DNA from: an uncultured Duncaniella sp.
GTDB taxonomy: Bacteria > Bacteroidota > Bacteroidia > Bacteroidales > Muribaculaceae
Length of the DNA: 64,000 bases
Assembly: GCA_910577335.1 (NCBI GenBank)
Contig: CAJTMJ010000016.1
Coordinates: 1-64,000 of the forward strand
Direction of reading: 5' to 3'
The position numbers and the translations under genes were made by a program. Of the stretch, positions 1-7,723 are shown one piece after another. Within the stretch, counting starts at the first letter, position 1. Every line of letters begins with the position of its first letter. The notes under the pieces were generated by a model. That model saw only the letters and a program-made list of their open reading frames with translations. It was not told the origin of the DNA and searched no databases.

Positions 1-397
1 GTGGAGCTGGAGGGATTTGAACCCTCGTCCAAACGTGGAACTAATGAGCTTTCTACATGCTTAGTTTCTACTTGGTTTTCGTGTTGAGACAGGCAAGAAA
101 CCACCAATCTCAACCTTATCCTCTAAGTGTCTCGGCGAGTCGCGAGGCTTTCGTCGCCATATTTCCGATTTACCTGCACCACCTGTTCGATCCGTCTCGG
201 AAAAAGGACAATCGGGTGATGTCTCGTTTCGGCAACTGTTGCCGAAATAAAGCTAATCTACTGTACTTCGATTACGCAGCGAGAGCGTAGTTATTTTCGC
301 CATTTGAAATTTTGATGTCTCTGATTATAGAGCGTAGCCATCATTGCTCTGCATGCTTACTCACCACCTCTACACGCTGTCAAAACCGGTCAGCCCC
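1..397 (-). ncRNA. ssrA: tmRNA (transfer-messenger RNA)
   Basis: This RNA rescues stalled ribosomes by acting as both a tRNA-Ala mimic and a short mRNA. On the minus strand the 5' end reads GGGGCTGACCGG (from 397). It pairs with the 3' acceptor sequence CAGCTCC at the window start, which is followed by the discriminator A and an incomplete CCA; the last two bases lie outside the window. The T-arm (GGTTCAAATCCC-like) is at about 10-25. The tag frame runs from 301 down to a TAA at 272-274 and reads GENNYALAA, the Bacteroidetes-type degradation tag. Pseudoknot-forming sequence lies between the tag and the 3' domain. Length is normal for the family. The identification is very secure. Confidence 0.97.
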
Positions 398-418
398 GTT
401 GGGTTGTGAATAGGGTTG

Positions 419-426
419 CAAAATTA
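419..426 (-). promoter_or_regulatory. Putative -7 element for ssrA (TAATTTTG)
   Basis: The minus strand reads TAATTTTG, which fits the Bacteroidetes primary-sigma -7 consensus TAnnTTTG. It lies about 22 bases before the mature tmRNA 5' end. Transcription would give a short leader removed by RNase P. No clear TTTG -33 box is visible. Confidence 0.45.
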
Positions 427-499
427 CAACATTTCATCGTAACGAGATGAAATAAATTTGCAATTTAAATTTATTTAACATTCTGCGAGTGCGATTCAA

Positions 500-1519
500 T
501 CATAAATGCTCTCGTTTTAGCCATGAGAATATATATCGATATAACGGGGCTCTTACTTCAGGGCGTGAGAGTACAAGATCGTGTAACCCTTCCATGACTT
601 TCACACATGTAACATCGGGACCCAATTCGGCGCCATATTTTTTTATGTCTTTTACGTCAAGCACGGCATCGCCATGGTTGAATTTTTCTTCCCAGCCATC
701 TCCGTCCACGCTATTTGACGAATACATGAGCAAAATCGGGATGCGTATGTCTGCCTTACCGTCACGCAAGCTTTTTTGAGCAAGATTTATTGCACGTACC
801 CATCCTGCCGTCACGTCGGGCGATTGTTCGAGTTTCCAATCGGTGTTATACCCCCATTCTCCATGATGCGCCTTTAACAGGCTTTCGGAGTAGGCGGTTG
901 ATTTCCCTTGCGAGATTTTCATGTTGGGGAATACTTTGCCTAATGCGCTCACTGCCCATACGAATTTTTCCATCACCCCAAGGTTCCAATCAAGGAACGG
1001 ACTATTGAGTATCAGCCCTTTGATTATTTCTGGTCGTTTATCATTCAGGTAGCATGATACGGTAAGCCCTCCGGTGGAATGCCCCATGAGTATGATTTCC
1101 CTTAGCCCGGTGGCTTTCATTACAGCCACAGCTGAGTCTATGTCGGCAAAGTATTCATTGATATTCCTAAGCTCAAACTTCTTTTGCCCGGGAAGTATCG
1201 ACCGTCCATACTTTCTGAGATCCACAGCATAGAAATCATATCCGTGCTCCACGAACTTATCTCCCATCTCGCTTTGGAAAAAATAGTCATTAAAGCCATG
1301 CACATACAGCACACCCTTAAGGTTATGTAGCGAGTCGGGAGCGAGTTTGCGGATTATGGTTGAAATTACCTTCCCGGAATAATCGTCCGGCTGGCTCACA
1401 TGTCTCATTTCATATCCGTCACCTAAGATGTCAGGTCTCCATTGTCCGGATGTCTGTGAGACGGCTACAATCCATATCAATAGAGTCAGGAAAGTCGTGG
1501 AGATGCGTTTGGGATTCAT
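500..1519 (-). CDS. Secreted alpha/beta hydrolase (lysophospholipase / S33 type)
   Basis: This is a 339-residue protein counted from the ATG at 1519. That start is preferred over the in-frame ATG at 1573 because it puts a signal peptide (MNPKRISTTF...) at the N-terminus and leaves the upstream hairpin untranslated. The fold is alpha/beta hydrolase: an oxyanion-type VHGF motif near residue 74, the nucleophile elbow GHSTGG with Ser near 148, and a late GLHD histidine. It resembles monoacylglycerol lipase/lysophospholipase family proteins, so ester hydrolysis in the periplasm or outer envelope is likely. The substrate cannot be read from sequence. It follows rprY on the same strand but a hairpin lies between them. 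Confidence 0.8.
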   Translation of the reverse strand: MNPKRISTTFLTLLIWIVAVSQTSGQWRPDILGDGYEMRHVSQPDDYSGKVISTIIRKLAPDSLHNLKGVLYVHGFNDYFFQSEMGDKFVEHGYDFYAVDLRKYGRSILPGQKKFELRNINEYFADIDSAVAVMKATGLREIILMGHSTGGLTVSCYLNDKRPEIIKGLILNSPFLDWNLGVMEKFVWAVSALGKVFPNMKISQGKSTAYSESLLKAHHGEWGYNTDWKLEQSPDVTAGWVRAINLAQKSLRDGKADIRIPILLMYSSNSVDGDGWEEKFNHGDAVLDVKDIKKYGAELGPDVTCVKVMEGLHDLVLSRPEVRAPLYRYIFSWLKREHL

Positions 1520-1546
1520 AGCATAATGAAATATGTTAATAATAAG

Positions 1547-1587
1547 ATTCCACCGGCATGATGCTTCAGGCATTTTACCGGTGGAAT
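1547..1587 (-). terminator. Hairpin after rprY (probable terminator)
   Basis: Ten-base arms, ATTCCACCGG at 1547-1556 and CCGGTGGAAT at 1578-1587, form a stem around a 21-base loop that itself has TGC/GCA pairing. On the minus strand it is followed by a T-rich stretch. It sits between rprY and the hydrolase gene, so it could end rprXY transcripts or attenuate read-through into the hydrolase. Confidence 0.6.
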
Positions 1588-1623
1588 TGTGTGAGATATA
1601 ATAAATCGCTTATAGTGCGTCTA

Positions 1624-2331
1624 TTAGCTTGCCGATTCCAACTCGGGAGCGATAAGCTTGTATCCTTTGCCGTGGATGTTGATAATCTCGATAGACGGAT
1701 CATCTTTCAGATGCTTACGCAGCTTGGTGATATACACATCCATTGAACGGGCGTTGAAGTAATTGTCGTCAATCCAGATGGTCTTGAGGGCGAAGTTTCG
1801 TTCAAGAATCTCATTGACATGCGCACAGAGCAGGCTGAGAAGTTCCGACTCCTTAGTGGTGAGTTTTGTCACCTTGTCGTCGATAAGAAGCACCTGTTTC
1901 TGAGTGTCAAATGTGAATTTGCCAATCTTGTACATGGTGATTTCCTTACCCTTCTTACCTTTCACGCGGCGGAGTATAGCTTCGATACGGAATACAAGCT
2001 CCTCCATCGAAAATGGCTTGGTGATATAGTCGTCAGCCCCGATCTTGAAACCTTCGAGTATATCCTCTTTCAGCGACTTGGCTGTGAGGAAAATGATGGG
2101 GACTTCAGAGTTTACGGTACGTATTTCCTGAGCGAGTGCGAAACCGTCCTTCTTGGGCATCATGACGTCTAGGACGCAAAGATCGTATTTGCCTTTGAGG
2201 AAAGCTTTGTATCCACTTTCTCCGTCAGCGAAGAGGTCAGCGTTAAACCCCTTTGCCTGCAGGTATTCCCTTAGAAGCATTCCGAGGTTCTCGTCATCCT
2301 CACATAGTAGTATGCGCAAACGTTCTTCCAT
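1624..2331 (-). CDS. rprY: OmpR-family response regulator RprY
   Basis: This 235-residue response regulator has a receiver domain (residues 5-120) and a winged-helix DNA-binding domain (about 135-230). The phospho-acceptor is Asp55 in VLDVMMPKKDG, with the acidic pair E11/D12 near the N-terminus and the conserved Lys in DDYITKPF. The C-terminal half shows the OmpR/PhoB signature (SMDVYITKLRKHL, GKGYKL). It starts five bases after the stop of the histidine kinase gene, so the two are co-transcribed. In Bacteroides the RprXY pair is a conserved regulator linked to envelope, oxidative and ion-related responses; that role is inferred from the family. The pairing and length fit RprY well. Confidence 0.9.
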   Translation of the reverse strand: MEERLRILLCEDDENLGMLLREYLQAKGFNADLFADGESGYKAFLKGKYDLCVLDVMMPKKDGFALAQEIRTVNSEVPIIFLTAKSLKEDILEGFKIGADDYITKPFSMEELVFRIEAILRRVKGKKGKEITMYKIGKFTFDTQKQVLLIDDKVTKLTTKESELLSLLCAHVNEILERNFALKTIWIDDNYFNARSMDVYITKLRKHLKDDPSIEIINIHGKGYKLIAPELESAS

Positions 2332-2336
2332 AATTC

Positions 2337-3833
2337 TTAGTTTTTAGTTATTGGTAATGTTATTATAAATTTTGTTCCTACATTAAGTTCGCTTTCCACT
2401 GATATATCGCCACCGAGTTCGCCCACCATTTTCTTGACGTAAGCAAGTCCAAGACCGAATCCTTTCACGTCATGGCGGTTGCCGGTGGATACACGGTAGA
2501 ATTTTTCAAAAATCTTTTTCAGGTCTTCTCGTTTCATCCCTATGCCGTTGTCGTGGATAGTTATTTCTATCCGTTCCTCTCCGTGTTGTGTTATGTCACG
2601 TGTCGAGACGATCAGTCTCAGAGGCACATCCTCACGGCGATACTTTACAGCATTGTCAAGAAGATTGAATATCACATTAGTGAAGTGCATTTCATCAACT
2701 CTTACCGTTGAATCCTTTGCGCCGAGCACGGCTTCTATCTTACCTCCATATTTTTCCACTTTCAATTTGAAGGTAGTGGTGATATTGGCTATCAGCACAT
2801 TCGCATCGACATCCTGAAGTCTGAGTGTCGCCTTCTGGCGGTCAAACATAGACATCTGCAACACCTTCTCCACTTGGAACCTAAGACGTTTTGTCTCGTC
2901 ATTTATCACTGTGGATATATGTGTGAGCATCGTGGGCGATTTCAGTACAGCGTTATCGTTAAGCATCTGTGCCGCAAGCGATATGGTGGATATCGGAGTC
3001 TTAAACTCATGCGTCATGTTGTTGATGAAGTCGTTTTTCATCTCTGTTAGCTTTTTCTGTCTGAATGCCAGTATGATGGTGCAGATAAAAGTCACAAGCA
3101 GTATGAATGTGAATATGAACGACGGAATCATGAAGCGGATCGAGTCGAAGATATAATCGCTTTTGGTGGGGAAATATACCTTTAGATAATATGTTTTGTT
3201 TTTTGGATCATTCGGAAACAAGCGCTGGACAAACATGCTGTTCTCATCTTTCACAGTAGGATGATAGCCCTGAGACTTATACACAATCCCTCCGACACGA
3301 TTGACCACGGCAAGCTCAAACGGTAGCGATAGACCGTTGTTGTCAAGCTCTGAGCGCAAATAGTCGGTCACCTCAGTGGAATCGGCTCTCTCGCTTATGG
3401 GGCGATTGCTCGACTGATTTATAATGTTGAGTATCACTTCATCCAATAACCCCTTTTGATATAGATACTTACCCCTCATCAGTTCTCCCATGGAGCGGTT
3501 TGACGATTTCCTGTCAATGTTCCCTTTTAGGGTAAGGTCATAGTTTATACCCTCGGAGGTATTGAACATATAACTGAGGCTCACAGATCCGTCAGCATTT
3601 GTGTGTGGATAGAATTGCGTATCCATCTGCTGAAGATCTTCTTCTAAAAAGTATTTGGTCTCGTCTTGCTCCAGACGGGTGGTTACGGCGTAAAGCGAAC
3701 GCTTGACCCCTTCTGCAAACTGGTCATCACGCATACGCTTCATGTTGTTCATGTATGTTATCTGAACATATAGTAACCCTATGAATGTCAGAGCCATGAT
3801 GATAGTGAGTAACCAAATAGTTGATTTTTTCAT
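2337..3833 (-). CDS. rprX: Sensor histidine kinase RprX
   Basis: This 498-residue inner-membrane sensor kinase has transmembrane segment 1 at about residues 7-27, a periplasmic sensing region to about 233, and transmembrane segment 2 at 235-257. The dimerisation/phospho-acceptor helix carries NNMTHEFKTP with His275. A HATPase domain follows, with the N box (NLLDNAVKY), DNGIGM and the GFGLGLAYVKK lid. It phosphorylates the adjacent regulator. The pair is transcribed away from ahpC, with about 400 bases of AT-rich DNA between them. Confidence 0.88.
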   Translation of the reverse strand: MKKSTIWLLTIIMALTFIGLLYVQITYMNNMKRMRDDQFAEGVKRSLYAVTTRLEQDETKYFLEEDLQQMDTQFYPHTNADGSVSLSYMFNTSEGINYDLTLKGNIDRKSSNRSMGELMRGKYLYQKGLLDEVILNIINQSSNRPISERADSTEVTDYLRSELDNNGLSLPFELAVVNRVGGIVYKSQGYHPTVKDENSMFVQRLFPNDPKNKTYYLKVYFPTKSDYIFDSIRFMIPSFIFTFILLVTFICTIILAFRQKKLTEMKNDFINNMTHEFKTPISTISLAAQMLNDNAVLKSPTMLTHISTVINDETKRLRFQVEKVLQMSMFDRQKATLRLQDVDANVLIANITTTFKLKVEKYGGKIEAVLGAKDSTVRVDEMHFTNVIFNLLDNAVKYRREDVPLRLIVSTRDITQHGEERIEITIHDNGIGMKREDLKKIFEKFYRVSTGNRHDVKGFGLGLAYVKKMVGELGGDISVESELNVGTKFIITLPITKN

Positions 3834-4230
3834 ATTTTATAGACAACCCCTTGAGGTGTGAGTATTTTTAAGTAAAATAAAAAGTTTAAAACCTTTCGTT
3901 GTTAATCTTTATGTTAATCTTTTATATGTTAACAATTACAATGTATAATTGTTGTGAAAAAAATTAAAATGAGTCATAACAGCCGGTTTGGTATTTAACA
4001 TTTTGCGTCAAAATTAACAAAAAAATGTGAACTGAACAACAAAATGTGTAGTCAAATGGTAGTCACTTATGTGATAAATGGTTTATTTATGTGAAAATAT
4101 TGATATTTCGATATATCATATCTTATATTATATATTGTGTAATGCAACTATTTACATCATACCAATGTTATTACATAGTCGATTAAAAATTTATTTTGTC
4201 TACTAACAATAAAACCGTATTATTTTTTCT
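3834..4230. other. AT-rich divergent intergenic region between rprX and ahpC
   Basis: This is a 397-base, very AT-rich region holding the promoters of rprX (leftward) and ahpC (rightward). Near-repeats of GTTAATCTTT occur at about 3901-3920. A small dyad, AACAATTA at 3931-3938 with TAATTGTT at 3946-3953, could be an operator. A sequence one base short of the -7 consensus (TTATTTTG) lies about 35 bases before ahpC. No open frame or RNA gene was recognised. Confidence 0.5.
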
Positions 4231-4797
4231 ATGAAAACAATTATCAATCAAGAAATCCCCGATTTTTCTGTTGAAGCTTACGTTGATGGCGAGTTCAAAA
4301 CTATAAAACGTGATGACCTGAAAGGAAAATGGGCTATATTCTTCTTCTATCCTGCGGATTTTACTTTCGTTTGCCCGACTGAGCTTGTAGATATGGCTGA
4401 AAACTATGATAAGTTCCGTCAGCTTGGCGCTGAAGTTTACAGCGTGTCAACCGACAGCCAGTTTACTCATAAGGCATGGCATGACGCAAGCGAATCTATC
4501 CGTAAGGTTCGTTTCCCGATGTTGTCCGACAAAACCGGTATGCTCAGCGAGTATTTCGGCGTGCTTAACACTGATGATTTCATGGCTTACAGAGGCACAT
4601 TCGTAGTAAATCCCGAAGGCAAAATCAAAATAGCAGAGGTGCAGGACAACGGCATCGGACGTAATGCCGACGAACTCGTCCGTAAGCTTGAAGCCGCTCA
4701 ATTTGTTGCCGAGCATGGCGATCAGGTATGTCCGGCTCGTTGGCGTCCGGGCGATTCTACCTTGACTCCGGGCATTGAATTGGTTGGTAAGATATAA
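4231..4797 (+). CDS. ahpC: Alkyl hydroperoxide reductase subunit C (2-Cys peroxiredoxin)
   Basis: This 188-residue typical 2-Cys peroxiredoxin reduces H2O2 and organic peroxides in the cytoplasm. The peroxidatic cysteine is Cys48 in FTFVCPTE and the resolving cysteine is near residue 167 in QVCPARW. NGIGRN matches the GGIG-type motif of peroxide-sensitive peroxiredoxins. The length is normal for AhpC. In many Bacteroidales ahpC is followed by ahpF, its flavin reductase. Here a terminator and an unrelated gene follow, so the electron donor must be encoded elsewhere. Confidence 0.95.
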   Translation: MKTIINQEIPDFSVEAYVDGEFKTIKRDDLKGKWAIFFFYPADFTFVCPTELVDMAENYDKFRQLGAEVYSVSTDSQFTHKAWHDASESIRKVRFPMLSDKTGMLSEYFGVLNTDDFMAYRGTFVVNPEGKIKIAEVQDNGIGRNADELVRKLEAAQFVAEHGDQVCPARWRPGDSTLTPGIELVGKI

Positions 4798-4834
4798 TAT
4801 ATAAGCAATATATCGTTGCCGTATGTTCATGTTA

Positions 4835-4880
4835 CAGACATTCCGTCTTATTATAAAAAGGTGGAATGTCTGATTTTTTT
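4835..4880 (+). terminator. Rho-independent terminator after ahpC
   Basis: The stem CAGACATTCC at 4835-4844 pairs with GGAATGTCTG at 4863-4872 (10 bp), followed by a run of T from 4874. It lies about 40 bases after the ahpC stop and shows that ahpC is transcribed as a single gene. Confidence 0.9.
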
Positions 4881-4912
4881 ATTAAATTTGTCATTCATAA
4901 ATATAGTAAATT

Positions 4913-5671
4913 ATGATTGAAGAAATTATAGCTCTCGCACATGAAGCCGGCGATGCCGCCATGACATATTTTCGTCACCATCAGAAAATGCAGGTGGCAA
5001 ATAAGTTGAATGACAGCGACATAGTTACAAATGCCGACAAGGAGTGTGAGCGTATAATAAAGGAACATATACGTGCTAACTATCCGTTACACGCTATTCT
5101 GTCGGAAGAATCAGGCGTGACTGACGGAACTGCCGACTGGCGATGGGTGATAGATCCGATTGACGGCACTAACAATTTCTTTGCCGGAATACCGCTATGG
5201 GCGATTTCAATAGGTGTCGAACATCACGGTGAAAGGAAATACGGAGTGGTTTATCTCCCTGCCGCAAACGAAATGTTTTATGCAGTCAGGGGCAAAGGGG
5301 CGTTTCTTAACGGCAATCCAATCCATGTTTCTACGGAAGATAATTTGTCCCGGTCGCTTATATCAACAGGTTTTCCGGTAGATAAGGACACTAATCCTGA
5401 CAACAATATGGATAACCTGTCTAAGATCTTACCTCATGTAAGGGATATAAGGCGTTTAGGCTCGGCAGCCACTGATATCTGTTATGTGGCAGCCGGGTTC
5501 TTGGATGGCTACTGGGAGCTAAATCTTCATGAATGGGATGTCAATGCCGCACTTCTGATACTTGAGGAAGCCGGTGGAAAGTGGACCCGCTTCCGTGAGG
5601 ACAGAGGTATATCCCTCGTGTGTGGCTCTCCGGCAATACACGACAGGCTTTATGCACTGTTGAAGTCTTAA
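4913..5671 (+). CDS. Inositol monophosphatase family protein
   Basis: This 252-residue Mg2+-dependent phosphatase has metal ligands Glu65/66 in LSEESG and Asp81, Asp84, Gly85 and Thr86 in the family signature DPIDGTNNF. The second signature, WDVNAALLILEEAGG near residue 203, supplies the last aspartate. Family members act on inositol-1-phosphate, 3'-phosphoadenosine 5'-phosphate, histidinol phosphate or sugar phosphates, and the sequence alone does not decide between them. The gene converges with the ygiQ-type gene; only eight bases separate the two stop codons, leaving no room for a classic terminator. Confidence 0.85.
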   Translation: MIEEIIALAHEAGDAAMTYFRHHQKMQVANKLNDSDIVTNADKECERIIKEHIRANYPLHAILSEESGVTDGTADWRWVIDPIDGTNNFFAGIPLWAISIGVEHHGERKYGVVYLPAANEMFYAVRGKGAFLNGNPIHVSTEDNLSRSLISTGFPVDKDTNPDNNMDNLSKILPHVRDIRRLGSAATDICYVAAGFLDGYWELNLHEWDVNAALLILEEAGGKWTRFREDRGISLVCGSPAIHDRLYALLKS

Positions 5672-5679
5672 TGTCTATT

Positions 5680-7683
5680 TTAATGCTTCCGGTTGGTCTG
5701 ATTCCCTTTGCGGGTGGGATAAGATGCACGAGGCGGGAATAGCCTGGCAAGCAGGTCGGTCCTGTGCAGTCGTTGCAATGAACGGGTGATATCCTCCCGG
5801 TATGTACGGTCATACCAGAAGAAATACTTCCTTTGGGCAAGTTTCTCTTCCGGGGAAATGGCAGTGAACACTTTCTTGCCGGTATAGGGATGATAGCCGG
5901 TATAGTATATCTCAGTCGATACTGTCATCGGGGTAGGGGTGAAATCCTGCACCTGTTCCAGATGCAGATTCAATTCCTTGGTCTCGGCAGCAAGCCCTGC
6001 CATATCAGTCTCATGACATCCGGGATGTGACGAGATGAAGTAGGGTATAAGCTGCTGTTTCAGCCCGTAGCGTGAATTGATCTTTTCAAATATATCATTG
6101 AATTCATGATACAAACGGAACGATGGCTTGCGCATTATCTCCAACACAGCGTCCGATGTGTGTTCCGGCGCCACTTTGAGCCTTCCTGACACATGCCGTG
6201 CGATCAGCTCCTCATTATATCTACGATTTGCTTTGTCAATATCTGCATCGCCGGTCTGATGCATGGATAGATCGTAGCGCACACCGCTCCCGATGAACGA
6301 TTTCTTAATTTCAGGTATCTCGTCAACCGCATGGTAGAGGTCAAGTAGCGGACGATGGTCGGTGTTGAGGTTCGGGCAAGGTTTGGGATGCAGACATGAG
6401 GGACGCAGGCACTTTTCACAGATTGCCGTATTCTTACCTCCCATGCGGTACATATTGGCACTCGGACCACCAATGTCACTGATATATCCCTTGAAATCAG
6501 GCATCGCAATGACTTTTTTTATCTCACGTAGCACTGATTCCTTGCTGCGTGAGGCTATGAATTTGCCTTGATGGGCTGAGATAGTGCAGAATGCACATCC
6601 TCCGAAGCATCCGCGATGGATATTTACGGAATGGCGTATCATCTCGTATGCCGGTATCCGTTTCCCTTTGTAGCGGGGGTGGGGCAGACGTGTGTAAGGC
6701 AGGTCGAACGACGCATCAATCTCCTCGGTGGTCATAGGAGGATACATCGGATTGATTTTTATCCATGTGTCTCCGTGGCGTTGCCATAAGGTTTTACCAT
6801 GCATGGCATTGCTCTGTTGCTCGATATGCTTGAAATTCTCTGCCTGATGCCGTTTTGACTTTAAGCAATCCTCGTAAGAGTATAGGATTATGTCTTTGTC
6901 GAGAACTGCTATCTCATTTCCCGTACCTGTCCACAGATTCTCATCCTTGACTCTTATTACAGTCTGAGGCAGGTCGGTGATATCGTTGATTTTCTCACCT
7001 GAGGCGAGTCGCCGGGCGAGTTCAACTATTACTTTTTCACCCATGCCATAGCTGATGATATCCGCATCGCAGTCCATCAGCAGTGACGGACGCAGCCTGT
7101 CCTGCCAATAGTCGTAATGTGCAAGACGTCGCATAGACGCCTCAATACCTCCGGCAACAATAGGTGTGTCGGGGAATAGCTCCCGGAGTATCTTTGAATA
7201 CACAATAGTCGGATAGTCCGGACGTGCGCCGTGACGTCCGTTGGGGGTATAGGCATCATCGCTTCGGCGGCGACGGGCTGCAGTGTAATGATTAACCATA
7301 GAGTCCATGGCTCCAGCTGACACTCCGAAAAACAATCTTGGAGCACCGAATTTCTTGAAGTCACGCAAGTCGTCCTGCCAGTTAGGTTGCGGCACAATCG
7401 CCACTTTGTAACCGGCAGCCTGTAACACTCTCCCTATCACCGCAGCCCCGAATGAAGGATGATCCACGTAAGCGTCCCCTGAGAATATGACAATATCCAC
7501 ATAGTCCCATCCCAAAGCTTTCATCTCTTTCACACTCGTGGGTAGATACTCGGTTGCAGGTGGTGTTATGAGGTCGTAACGCATCAATGACGCGACGTCA
7601 TGTCTCGGCTCGTCAGGTCTCGGATTCTGCTTCGGGGAATCTGCTATGTTTGGATTGCGGAATTTCTTAGGCTTAACAGGCAT
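5680..7683 (-). CDS. ygiQ: YgiQ-family radical SAM protein
   Basis: This 667-residue protein has an N-terminal YgiQ domain (about 40-340) and a radical SAM core whose cluster motif is Cys359-x3-Cys363-x2-Cys366 (CFGGCAFC). A C-terminal DUF3362-type region (TPTPMTVSTEIYYTG) follows from about 590. The family is widespread, cytoplasmic, and binds a 4Fe-4S cluster and S-adenosylmethionine; its reaction is not established. It begins 40 bases after the stop of uvrB on the same strand, so the two may be co-transcribed. The N-terminus MPVKPKKF is basic and matches family starts. Confidence 0.92.
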   Translation of the reverse strand: MPVKPKKFRNPNIADSPKQNPRPDEPRHDVASLMRYDLITPPATEYLPTSVKEMKALGWDYVDIVIFSGDAYVDHPSFGAAVIGRVLQAAGYKVAIVPQPNWQDDLRDFKKFGAPRLFFGVSAGAMDSMVNHYTAARRRRSDDAYTPNGRHGARPDYPTIVYSKILRELFPDTPIVAGGIEASMRRLAHYDYWQDRLRPSLLMDCDADIISYGMGEKVIVELARRLASGEKINDITDLPQTVIRVKDENLWTGTGNEIAVLDKDIILYSYEDCLKSKRHQAENFKHIEQQSNAMHGKTLWQRHGDTWIKINPMYPPMTTEEIDASFDLPYTRLPHPRYKGKRIPAYEMIRHSVNIHRGCFGGCAFCTISAHQGKFIASRSKESVLREIKKVIAMPDFKGYISDIGGPSANMYRMGGKNTAICEKCLRPSCLHPKPCPNLNTDHRPLLDLYHAVDEIPEIKKSFIGSGVRYDLSMHQTGDADIDKANRRYNEELIARHVSGRLKVAPEHTSDAVLEIMRKPSFRLYHEFNDIFEKINSRYGLKQQLIPYFISSHPGCHETDMAGLAAETKELNLHLEQVQDFTPTPMTVSTEIYYTGYHPYTGKKVFTAISPEEKLAQRKYFFWYDRTYREDITRSLQRLHRTDLLARLFPPRASYPTRKGNQTNRKH

Positions 7684-7723
7684 GGCTGAATAGGGGGATT
7701 ATTAAAATCAGATTAAGATAATG

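Noticed and set aside
57..290. Open frame of 77 codons on the plus strand
   Set aside because: It lies inside the tmRNA on the opposite strand and has no protein-like composition.
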